This document shows positions 1 to 6,799 of a DNA stretch of 15,438 nt, piece after piece. This DNA comes from an uncultured Prevotella sp. (lineage in GTDB: Bacteria; Bacteroidota; Bacteroidia; Bacteroidales; Bacteroidaceae), in NCBI GenBank assembly GCA_946999045.1, contig CAMQBR010000049.1:1-15438 (forward strand), written 5' to 3'. Both the position numbers and the translations under genes were made by a program. Positions within the stretch are counted from its first letter, which is position 1, and every line of letters begins with the position of its first letter. The notes under the pieces were generated by a model. The model searched no databases and was not told the origin of the DNA. It saw only the letters and a program-made list of their open reading frames with translations.

Positions 1-324
1 GCTACCAACGAGGAGATGATGACAGCATTAAAAAAGAGTTGTGCTGATTTTGTACTAAATCTACCTAATGGTTTAGATACGGTTTGCAGTGAATCTGGCG
101 GAGGATTAAGTGAGGGACAGGCACAACGCATTAGCATTGCTCGTGCTTTATTGCGCAATCGCTCTATTATGTTGTTTGACGAGGCTACCAGTGCTTTAGA
201 CCCAGAGACAGAACGTGAGCTCTTACAAAATATTCTTGCGGATAATGATAAAACCATTATCTTTATTACGCATAGGCTTGCTGTGGTAGATTATTGCAGC
301 CAGAAACTGGAAATAAAAGCATAA
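1..324 (+). CDS. ABC exporter ATP-binding domain, C-terminal part (5' end outside window)
   Basis: The reading frame is open from base 1 and ends with TAA at 322-324, so only the last 107 residues of a larger protein are visible. They hold the ABC signature LSEGQ followed by QRISIARALLR, the Walker B stretch IMLFDEATSALD with catalytic Glu and D-loop, and the switch histidine in ITHR. The order and wording (LPNGLDT, then LSEGQ, then DEATSALD) are those of ABCB/MsbA-type exporters, where the nucleotide-binding domain follows a six-helix membrane domain. The Walker A motif and any membrane part lie upstream of the window. The substrate cannot be told. The C-terminus (KLEIKA) ends about where such ATPases end, so the 3' end looks intact. 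The family is sure; the subfamily is inferred. Confidence 0.9.
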   Translation, partial: ATNEEMMTALKKSCADFVLNLPNGLDTVCSESGGGLSEGQAQRISIARALLRNRSIMLFDEATSALDPETERELLQNILADNDKTIIFITHRLAVVDYCSQKLEIKA

Positions 325-358
325 AGCAGAAAAAAAACGAAGACCCTCCCCCTTACCT

Positions 359-383
359 CCCCCCCCCCACAAAAAATGGGGGG
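359..383. terminator. C10 tract and GC-rich hairpin after the ABC gene
   Basis: Ten consecutive C residues (359-368) lead into a stem of CCCCCCA (363-369) with TGGGGGG (377-383) and a 7-base A-rich loop. It begins about 35 bp after the ABC stop codon in otherwise AT-rich DNA. No T-run follows on the + strand, so intrinsic termination is only possible, not shown. The homopolymer is long enough to vary in length by slippage. Confidence 0.35.
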
Positions 384-501
384 TGATTGGTTTATTTGCT
401 GCGATGGAAGAATAAATTTTCTTGCCTTTATATTTATAAGACAAATGTTTGGAGCTATCGCCCCTACAATAGATGTATTGCTATTGTAAGTAATGCCTTA
501 A

Positions 502-882
502 GGATAGTTCTATAAATTAGCTCTCTTATATTTTGAACTAAAAACAAAGCAAGCCGAATACAATCAAACTTGTTTGAATTGTTGAGACGCACAGCACATT
601 ATTCTATAAAAAGCATTCAAAAGATAACAAAACGTATTTCATCAGATTAAGTTACTATATACGTTGGTAATTTATAAAGGGCGGTTCTATAAATTACCAC
701 CGTAAAGTTTTTATGTCAGTTTTTTTTACGTTTTGCCATCTTGTGGACTCCTTTTGGTTCAAATTGCTTGTTCGTTCAGAGTCATATAGCTCGCTATACC
801 CCTTCACTCACAAACAAAAATATCTCAAAAATAGTCTCACAATCTATCAAAGCTAGTTTATAGAACCATCCTAAGACCTATC
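502..882 (-). mobile_element. Family 2 MITE-like element, copy 1, interrupted by family 1 copy A
   Basis: The left end GGATAGTTCTATAAATTAGC (from 502) carries the same terminal repeat core as family 1 and is preceded by TTAA (498-501). The interior to about 677 matches, in reverse complement, the interior of 13365-13556. Shared blocks include CGTTTTGTTATCTTTTG and TCAACAATTCAAACA. Right of GGTAATTTATA the sequence breaks into copy A (679-871). It appears to resume at 876-882 with ACCTATC, followed by TTTA. Without copy A and its duplicated site the element would be about 184 bp, the size of intact relatives. No coding sequence is present. A near-palindrome, CAATCAAAC then GTTTGAATTG, lies near its middle. 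Confidence 0.6.
679..871 (+). mobile_element. Family 1 MITE-like element, copy A
   Basis: It starts GGGCGGTTCTATAAATTACC and ends TATAGAACCATCC, so the ends are imperfect inverted repeats. The flanks are TAAA (675-678) and TAAG (872-875), a 3-of-4 match to the 4-bp duplication seen for the other copies. The interior matches copies B, C and D: TAAAGTTTTTATGTCAGT near the left, a long imperfect hairpin in the middle, and CAAAGCTA (848-855, TAGCTTTG on the other strand) near the right. This copy is more decayed in the hairpin than copy D. It sits in the right end of a family 2 element and upstream of the purL promoter. It is non-coding. Confidence 0.8.
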
Positions 883-903
883 TTTACTTTTTAAGAGCCT
901 ACT

Positions 904-933
904 GCTAATCATAAAGATCAATGTTCAAAGTAA
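904..933 (+). repeat. Dispersed short motif, copy upstream of purL
   Basis: GCTAATCATAAAG (904-916) is followed by ATGTTCAAAGTAA (921-933). Close versions occur on the minus strand at 12747-12769 and 14782-14797. Its second half recurs at 6466-6478 ahead of the gyrB promoter. Its function is unknown. Confidence 0.45.
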
Positions 934-952
934 GCAAATATCAACCATTTTA

Positions 953-984
953 TTTTGTATAATCCTCACTTTGCAGTATCTTTG
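953..984 (+). promoter_or_regulatory. Predicted purL promoter (Bacteroidota type)
   Basis: A -33 TTTTG (953-957) and a -7 TATCTTTG (977-984, consensus TAnnTTTG) are separated by 19 bp, matching the known Bacteroides vegetative promoter layout. The expected transcript start is near 990, giving a leader of about 100 nt before the ATG at 1090. This also argues against starting PurL at the upstream TTG (955), which lies inside the promoter. Confidence 0.7.
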
Positions 985-990
985 CACTAT

Positions 991-1046
991 GTAAGAGAAC
1001 AAACTGGCGATAACATACAAGTTTTCCCTCATAAAGGTTCTCTTAT
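991..1046 (+). promoter_or_regulatory. Leader hairpin ahead of purL
   Basis: TAAGAGAAC (992-1000) pairs perfectly with GTTCTCTTA (1037-1045), extendable by one G-T pair. The 36-nt loop can form a smaller AAACT/AGTTT stem. It starts at about the predicted transcription start and ends 44 nt before the PurL ATG. I do not recognise a known riboswitch here. It could be an mRNA-stability or regulatory structure, or chance. Confidence 0.35.
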
Positions 1047-1089
1047 CATTTCATATGGTCTAACATTTACCCATACTAATTGTATAGAT

Positions 1090-4000
1090 ATGATTTTTTT
1101 CTTTCAAACCCATCAAAAAAGCATTATTGCAGCAGAGTCTACCCACCAATTCTCTCAAGAAGAAATCAGCAAACTATGTTGGTTGTTTGGTGACGCTACC
1201 TGTTTAGTTACAAATCACTTAGAAGGGTTCTATGTAGGTCCGCGCCGCGAGATGATTACGCCGTGGAGTACCAATGCCGTTGAGATTACAGAAAACATGA
1301 ATCTTAACGGCATTTTACGTATAGAAGAGTTCTTCCCTGTCAGCAACAAAGATGCTAAACATGATACTATGTTGCAGCGTATTTACGAAGGACTGAGACA
1401 AGATGTCTTTACCGTTAACCATCAGCCACAATCTGTACAATATATTGATAACCTCGAACAGTTTAATGAGGATGAAGGACTGGCTCTCTCTGAAGAAGAA
1501 ATTGCATATCTGCACAATATAGAAAAACAAGATAACAGAAAACTAACCGACAGCGAGGTATTTGGATTTGCACAAATCAATTCGGAGCACTGCCGACACA
1601 AGATATTTGGCGGAACATTTATCATTGATGGTGAAGAAAAAAAATCTTCATTGTTCAATATGATAAAACGTACAACCAAGGAAAATCCTGGCAACATACT
1701 ATCGGCTTACAAAGATAATGTAGCTTTTGCGCAAGGTCCTATTATAGAACAGTTTGCGCCTGCTAATCAGGCAACCTGCGATTTTTTTCAGGTTAAAGAT
1801 ATAGAAAGTGTTATCTCTCTCAAAGCTGAAACCCACAATTTCCCTACTACCGTTGAGCCGTTTAATGGAGCTGCAACAGGAACAGGAGGTGAGATACGCG
1901 ACCGCATGGCTGGCGGTGTGGGGTCATGGCCCATTGCTGGTACGGCTGTTTACATGACTTCTTACCCGCGTATTCACAAGGAAGATCCTTTATGGGAGAA
2001 ACTTCTTCCTGTTCGTAAATGGCTATATCAATCACCAAAAGAAATTCTCATCAAGGCTTCTAACGGAGCAAGCGATTTTGGTAACAAGTTTGGGCAGCCT
2101 TTAATTTGCGGTTCGGTTCTCACCTTCGAGCACCAAGAAGGCGATCAAAAGCTGGCTTACGACAAAGTTATTATGCTGGCTGGTGGTGTAGGTTATGGCA
2201 AGAAACGTGATTGCTTAAAGAAAGAACCACAGAAAGGCAACAAGGTAGTTGTAGTTGGTGGCGACAATTATCGCATTGGCTTGGGTGGTGGAAGCGTATC
2301 TTCGGTTGAAACAGGACGCTACTCTAATGGCATTGAATTGAATGCTATTCAGCGAGCCAATCCAGAAATGCAGAAACGCACTTATAACTTAATACGTGCT
2401 TTGGTTGAAGAGGATAGCAATCCAGTAGTGTCTATCCACGACCATGGTAGTGCTGGGCACTTAAATTGTTTGTCAGAACTGGTGGAAGATTGTGGAGGAG
2501 AAATTGAAATGTCACAACTTCCTATTGGTGATAAGACGCTAAGTGCCAAGGAAATAATTGCCAACGAGAGTCAAGAACGTATGGGATTACTCATTAATGA
2601 GCAATATCTTGACCACGTTAAAGCTATTGCCGAACGTGAACGTGCTCCGTTGTATGTGGTAGGCGAAACAACGGGCGATGCACATTTCTCTTTTGTACAG
2701 GCAGATGGAAGCAAACCATTCGACATGGATGTGGCACAGATGTTTGGGCACTCTCCCAAAACAGTTATGATGGATGAAACCGTTATCCGCTACTACGAAG
2801 ATGCTACTTATAGCTTAGATAACATAGATACCTACCTCAACCACGTGCTACAACTGGAAGCTGTGGCTTGTAAAGACTGGCTCACAAATAAGGTTGACCG
2901 CTCGGTAACGGGTAAGGTAGCACGACAGCAATGCCAAGGCAAATTACAATTACCACTATCCGACTGTGGTGTGGTGGCTCTTGATTATCGTGGAAGACAA
3001 GGTATTGCCACAGCTTTAGGGCATGCGCCACAGGCTGCACTAGCTTCTCCACAAGCTGGCAGCATACTCAGTGTAGCAGAAGCTCTTACCAATATTGTAT
3101 GGGCTCCACTGATAGGAGGTTTAGAGAGTATCTCACTGTCGGCTAATTGGATGTGGCCCTGTCGTGCGCAAAAGGGTGAAGATGCTCGGTTGTATATGGC
3201 AGTAGAAGCATTAAGCAATTTTTGTTGCGACTTGCATATTAATGTTCCTACAGGAAAGGATTCGCTGTCAATGACGCAAAAGTATCCTGATGGAGAGAAA
3301 ATTATCTCTCCTGGAACCGTTATTGTTAGCGCTGGTGGCGAGGTTGAAAATGTAAGAAAGGTGGTTTCGCCTGTATTGGTAAACGATAAAAACTCATCTC
3401 TTTATTATATTGACTTCTCTTTTGATGCACAACGTTTGGGCGGTAGTGCCTTTGCGCAAACCTTAGGCAAGGTGGGTAGCGATGTTCCTACTATTCAAAA
3501 TACAGAGTACTTTGCCGATTGCTTCAATGCAGTGCAAGCCCTTATTAAGAAAGGATGGGTAATGGCAGGACACGACATCAGTGCTGGTGGATTGATAACA
3601 ACACTCCTTGAAATGACCTTTGCCAACACTAAAGGTGGTATACACGTTAATTTATACGATCTTCAGGGAGACGATGTAGTTAAAATGTTGTTTGCCGAAA
3701 ATCCTGGTGTTGTTATTCAGGTATCAGATATGCACAAGCAGGCTCTCAGAGAGTATTTGGAGAGCGAGGGTATTGGTTATACAAAAATTGGTTATCCTAC
3801 ACCACACAACAGGCAAATCATCATCAAACACGGCGAGTGGGAACATAGCTTCGACATTGATAACTTGCGCGATACATGGTATCAAACATCTTATTTGTTA
3901 GATAAGCAGCAAAGTATGAATGGTACGGCCGATGCTCGTTACCAAAACTATAAGCAGCAACCCCTACAATTTAAGTTTAACAAGAACTTTACGGGTAAGC

Positions 4001-4803
4001 TCTCTCAGTACCACATAAATGCCAATCGCAGAACGGGCTCAGGCATTAAGGCGGCTATCATCCGTGAGAAAGGAACCAATGGCGAACGCGAAATGGCTTA
4101 CTCGTTATATCTGGCTGGTTTCGATGTGAAAGATGTAACGATGACCGACCTAATCTCTGGACGAGAAACATTAGAGGAAGTTAACATGATTGTTTTCTGT
4201 GGTGGTTTCTCTAATAGCGATGTGTTAGGTTCTGCTAAAGGTTGGGCTGGTGCATTCCTTTACAACCCAAAGGCTAAAGAGGCTCTCGATCGGTTCTATG
4301 CGCGTGAGGACACCTTATCTTTAGGTGTATGCAATGGTTGTCAACTCATGGTAGAGCTCAATCTTATTAACCCCGAACACACCAAACGTACCCGTATGTT
4401 ACACAACGACTCGCATAAATTTGAGAGTGGTTTTGTGGGTGTAACCATTCCACAAAACAATAGCGTGATGTTTGGCAGTTTATCTAACAGTCAATTGGGT
4501 ATATGGGTGGCTCACGGAGAAGGTAAATTTAATTTACCAGAGAACAACGCTCAATACAACATCGTAGCTCAATATAGTTATGAGGGGTACCCTGCCAATC
4601 CTAACGGCAGCGACTACAATGTAGCAGGTATCTGCTCATCAGATGGTCGTCATCTTGCACTGATGCCCCACTTAGAGCGCTCTATCTTTCCTTGGCAAAA
4701 TGCTTATTATCCTCATTACCGTCATCACGATGAAGTAACCCCATGGATAGAAACCTTTGTTAATGCAAGAGAGTGGATTAAAGACAGAATAAGCCTCTCT
4801 TAA
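1090..4803 (+). CDS. purL: Phosphoribosylformylglycinamidine synthase, single-chain (PurL)
   Basis: A cytosolic de novo purine enzyme that converts FGAR, glutamine and ATP to FGAM. The 1237-residue product has the full large-PurL layout. The N-terminal and linker part includes the FGAM synthase signature SEHCRH (165-170). The first synthetase half has KAETHNFP (245-252) and the Gly-rich NGAATGTGGEIRDR, and a structural second half follows with PTGKDSLSM and GHDISAGGL. The C-terminal class I glutaminase has nucleophile Cys1081 in GVCNGC and His1194/Glu1196 in PHLERS. I chose the ATG at 1090 because MIFFFQTHQKS matches how family members begin, because the length fits, and because a promoter lies at 953-984. 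The in-frame TTG at 955 would add 45 unrelated residues. All key residues are present. Confidence 0.97.
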   Translation: MIFFFQTHQKSIIAAESTHQFSQEEISKLCWLFGDATCLVTNHLEGFYVGPRREMITPWSTNAVEITENMNLNGILRIEEFFPVSNKDAKHDTMLQRIYEGLRQDVFTVNHQPQSVQYIDNLEQFNEDEGLALSEEEIAYLHNIEKQDNRKLTDSEVFGFAQINSEHCRHKIFGGTFIIDGEEKKSSLFNMIKRTTKENPGNILSAYKDNVAFAQGPIIEQFAPANQATCDFFQVKDIESVISLKAETHNFPTTVEPFNGAATGTGGEIRDRMAGGVGSWPIAGTAVYMTSYPRIHKEDPLWEKLLPVRKWLYQSPKEILIKASNGASDFGNKFGQPLICGSVLTFEHQEGDQKLAYDKVIMLAGGVGYGKKRDCLKKEPQKGNKVVVVGGDNYRIGLGGGSVSSVETGRYSNGIELNAIQRANPEMQKRTYNLIRALVEEDSNPVVSIHDHGSAGHLNCLSELVEDCGGEIEMSQLPIGDKTLSAKEIIANESQERMGLLINEQYLDHVKAIAERERAPLYVVGETTGDAHFSFVQADGSKPFDMDVAQMFGHSPKTVMMDETVIRYYEDATYSLDNIDTYLNHVLQLEAVACKDWLTNKVDRSVTGKVARQQCQGKLQLPLSDCGVVALDYRGRQGIATALGHAPQAALASPQAGSILSVAEALTNIVWAPLIGGLESISLSANWMWPCRAQKGEDARLYMAVEALSNFCCDLHINVPTGKDSLSMTQKYPDGEKIISPGTVIVSAGGEVENVRKVVSPVLVNDKNSSLYYIDFSFDAQRLGGSAFAQTLGKVGSDVPTIQNTEYFADCFNAVQALIKKGWVMAGHDISAGGLITTLLEMTFANTKGGIHVNLYDLQGDDVVKMLFAENPGVVIQVSDMHKQALREYLESEGIGYTKIGYPTPHNRQIIIKHGEWEHSFDIDNLRDTWYQTSYLLDKQQSMNGTADARYQNYKQQPLQFKFNKNFTGKLSQYHINANRRTGSGIKAAIIREKGTNGEREMAYSLYLAGFDVKDVTMTDLISGRETLEEVNMIVFCGGFSNSDVLGSAKGWAGAFLYNPKAKEALDRFYAREDTLSLGVCNGCQLMVELNLINPEHTKRTRMLHNDSHKFESGFVGVTIPQNNSVMFGSLSNSQLGIWVAHGEGKFNLPENNAQYNIVAQYSYEGYPANPNGSDYNVAGICSSDGRHLALMPHLERSIFPWQNAYYPHYRHHDEVTPWIETFVNAREWIKDRISLS

Positions 4804-4808
4804 AGCCG

Positions 4809-4865
4809 TACCCACCCTCGTAGAAGGGGGTAACTTACGAATAAAGTCTCTCCCCTAAGAGGGGG
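4809..4865 (+). terminator. Two GC-rich hairpins after purL
   Basis: The first stem is TACC plus CCCT (4809-4818) with AGGG plus GGTA (4825-4832), with a 2-nt bulge. The second is CCCCT (4852-4856) with AGGGG (4860-4864). The outer C-rich and G-rich stretches could also pair with each other over the whole interval. They begin 5 bp after the purL stop. There is no T-run, so a role in ending transcription or protecting the 3' end is only inferred. Confidence 0.4.
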
Positions 4866-4883
4866 TGGTGTAACTACTGACAA

Positions 4884-4951
4884 CAAGTCCTAAAAGAACG
4901 ACATAATAATATCGCATAAGGACTTGCCCTATGTATTGAGTTTATACTCAA
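4884..4951 (+). promoter_or_regulatory. Structured leader before the chromate-transporter-family pair
   Basis: CAAGTCCT (4884-4891) pairs perfectly with AGGACTTG (4919-4926). A second stem, TTGAGT (4936-4941) with ACTCAA (4946-4951), has a 4-nt loop. A second ACTCAA (5011-5016) overlaps the start codon of the next gene, so TTGAGT could pair with either copy. I found no convincing TAnnTTTG box between purL and 5016, so the promoter is unresolved. Confidence 0.4.
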
Positions 4952-5015
4952 CCAAACAAACTAATGTCCCCATAAGGAGTAAATAATTATTATAATGAGA
5001 ATTTGATAAAACTCA

Positions 5016-5582
5016 ATGTCCCAAATAAGCAAAGTTCAATATAGTAACTGGTTCACCCTATTCAAAACCTTTTTTAAGATAGGTGTCTTCACCATTGGAG
5101 GTGGCTATGCCATGATACCCCTCATAGAAGCTGAGGTAGTAGACAAATACAAATGGGTGAATCATGAAGATTTTTTAGACCTCATAGCCATCTCCCAAAC
5201 CTGTCCTGGTGTATTCGCTATCAACATCAGCACTTTCATAGGCTACAAGCTGCGAAAGATACCTGGAGCCGTATGCACTACAATTGGTGCTTCTCTCCCC
5301 TCATTTCTTATCATTTTGCTCATAGCCATATTCTTTCATAGCTTTATGAATGTACCATGGATTGCCGCCATGTTTAACGGCATCCGACCAGCAGTAGTAG
5401 CACTCATTGCTGTACCCACTTTCAATTTAGCCAAGAGTGCCCACATCTCATTAGTAAACTGTTGGATTCCTATTCTCTCTGCTCTCATGATATGGGCATT
5501 AGGAGTCAATCCTATCTTTGTGTTACTGGCTGCCGGCATTAGTGGCTACATCTACGGAACGTTTATTAAATCAACCGAATAA
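5016..5582 (+). CDS. Chromate-transporter-family protein, first half-size subunit
   Basis: A 188-residue hydrophobic protein of the CHR family (ChrA type). It has the family's glycine-rich turn GGGYAMIP at residues 28-35 and the conserved QTCPGVFAIN segment, followed by several membrane helices including ASLPSFLIILLIAIFF. Full-length ChrA proteins have two such domains; here each domain is a separate gene, the known short-chain CHR pair arrangement. The two products probably work as a heterodimer in the inner membrane. The family name rests on chromate efflux, but many members have unproven substrates, so chromate resistance should not be assumed. The ATG at 5016 gives the usual short N-terminus. 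The stop codon is separated by one base from the next start, so the two genes are co-translated. Confidence 0.9.
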   Translation: MSQISKVQYSNWFTLFKTFFKIGVFTIGGGYAMIPLIEAEVVDKYKWVNHEDFLDLIAISQTCPGVFAINISTFIGYKLRKIPGAVCTTIGASLPSFLIILLIAIFFHSFMNVPWIAAMFNGIRPAVVALIAVPTFNLAKSAHISLVNCWIPILSALMIWALGVNPIFVLLAAGISGYIYGTFIKSTE

Positions 5583-5583
5583 G

Positions 5584-6159
5584 ATGATATTTCTCGCTTT
5601 ATTTATAACATTTTTGCAAATAGGACTCTTTGGCTTTGGTGGCGGATATGGTATGTTGTCGCTCATTCAAACCGAAACGGTAACACATCACCATTGGCTC
5701 ACCACAGCCGAATTTACCAACATTGTAGCCATCAGTCAGATGACTCCTGGCCCCATTGGTATCAATTCAGCCACCTATTGTGGCTATGTAGCAGTACACA
5801 ATGCTGGCTATGGCACGTGGATATCTGTCTTAGGTTCTGTCATTGCTACCTCTGCCTTAGTGCTACCTTCTCTCATTCTTATGATATTAATCAGTAAGAT
5901 GTTTATGACCTACATGAATACCTCACTCGTACGCAATGTGCTCAATGGCTTACGTCCTGCCATTGTCGGCCTATTATTAGCAGCCACCCTGTTATTAATG
6001 ACACCCGAAAACTTCAGTACTTTCTCTACCTCCCCCTGGCATTTCTGCATCAGTATAGCCCTTTTTGTTGCTACATTCATTGGTACAAAATATCTCAAAA
6101 TCAATCCTATCCGTATGCTGGCTTACTCAGCCTTTGCGGGCTTAATGCTACTCTATTAA
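5584..6159 (+). CDS. Chromate-transporter-family protein, second half-size subunit
   Basis: A 191-residue membrane protein, paralogous in layout to its upstream partner: FGFGGGYGM near residues 15-23, QMTPGPIGINSATYCGY, then hydrophobic helices ending AFAGLMLLY. The ATG at 5584 lies one base after the partner's stop codon. An in-frame start further upstream (5518) would overlap the partner and add a non-hydrophobic tail, so I reject it. The TAA stop (6157-6159) lies inside the 4-bp TTAA target site of a MITE-like element that starts at 6160, so the insertion left the protein intact. The expected function is the second half of a heterodimeric CHR transporter. The substrate is unknown. Confidence 0.9.
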   Translation: MIFLALFITFLQIGLFGFGGGYGMLSLIQTETVTHHHWLTTAEFTNIVAISQMTPGPIGINSATYCGYVAVHNAGYGTWISVLGSVIATSALVLPSLILMILISKMFMTYMNTSLVRNVLNGLRPAIVGLLLAATLLLMTPENFSTFSTSPWHFCISIALFVATFIGTKYLKINPIRMLAYSAFAGLMLLY

Positions 6160-6349
6160 GGGAAGTTCTATAAATTATCACCGTAAAGTTTTTATATCAG
6201 TCTTTTTACGTTTCGTCATCCTGTTGGCTCTTCGGGGTTCAAATTGCTTGTTCGTTCAGTCGCATAACTCGCTATACTCCTTCACTCACAAACAAATTGA
6301 CCTCAAAAATAGTCTTACAATCTGTCAAAGCTAATTTATAGAACCTCCC
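6160..6349 (+). mobile_element. Family 1 MITE-like element, copy B
   Basis: A 190-bp element flanked by a perfect TTAA duplication (6156-6159 and 6350-6353). Its ends, GGGAAGTTCTATAAATTA and the reverse of GGGAGGTTCTATAAATTA, are inverted repeats with one mismatch. The interior is homologous to copies A, C and D, with a central hairpin at about 6240-6299 and CAAAGCTA at 6326-6333 (TAGCTTTG on the minus strand). It carries no reading frame. It lies directly at the stop codon of the second transporter gene and so forms its 3' untranslated region. Confidence 0.88.
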
Positions 6350-6482
6350 TTAATTCATAACGATTGCTCCTAACAAAGTGAAGAAGAGCAGAGACATTAG
6401 TCCTTCTTTTGATAACAATGCCAGTTGATTATCATAAAGTTGAAGTATATGGCTTAAATAATCTAATGTTCAAAGTAAAATA

Positions 6483-6514
6483 TTTCCTTAATTAATAGTA
6501 TTTTCGTATCTTTG
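6483..6514 (+). promoter_or_regulatory. Predicted gyrB promoter
   Basis: The -7 box TATCTTTG (6507-6514) fits TAnnTTTG. The -33 region is weak (TTTC, 6483-6486, 20 bp away). The shared motif AATGTTCAAAGTAA lies at 6465-6478. The transcript start should be near 6521, which puts MITE-like copy C (6534-6717) inside a leader of about 280 nt before gyrB. I saw no better -7 box between copy C and the gyrB start. The rest of 6350-6482 shows no gene. Confidence 0.6.
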
Positions 6515-6533
6515 CAAGAAAGAATACAATATA

Positions 6534-6717
6534 GGGAGGTTCTATAAATTAGCTTTGACAGATTGTAAAACTATTTTTGAGGTCAATTTGTTTATGAGTG
6601 AAGGAGTATAGCGAGCTATACGACTGAGCGAACAAGCAAATTGACCCCCAAAAAGCCAACAAGAAGACAAAACGTAAAAAGACAGACACTTTACGGTGGT
6701 AATTTATAGAACCGTCC
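6534..6717 (-). mobile_element. Family 1 MITE-like element, copy C, in the gyrB leader
   Basis: A 184-bp element flanked by perfect TATA duplications (6530-6533 and 6718-6721), inverted relative to copies A, B and D. The ends are GGGAGGTTCTATAAATTA and the reverse of GGACGGTTCTATAAATTA. In this orientation the + strand carries TAGCTTTG (6550-6557) and the purine-rich version of the hairpin (arms 6584-6612 and 6615-6643, loop GA). Transcription from the gyrB promoter or from the internal box would therefore make the RNA with repeated GA/GA steps in its stem. It is non-coding. Confidence 0.88.
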
Positions 6718-6799
6718 TATAAGCATATCCCTCTTTCTTAGGCATTTAAAATGCCATGAGGTTTACTTATCATCAAGATAAAATAATCTTACATATAAA

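Noticed and set aside
955..1089. N-terminal extension of PurL from an upstream TTG
   Set aside because: It overlaps a good TTTTG-N19-TATCTTTG promoter, encodes 45 residues unlike the family, and the ATG at 1090 gives the normal length.
991..1089. ZTP or purine riboswitch before purL
   Set aside because: An ACTGGCG string resembles part of the ZTP motif, but the second conserved half (CCGCCTGGGC type) is missing, and no purine-riboswitch core is seen.
6741..6755. GGCATTTAAAATGCC hairpin before gyrB as a terminator
   Set aside because: It is a short stem with almost no loop and no T-run, located inside the leader of an expressed gene.
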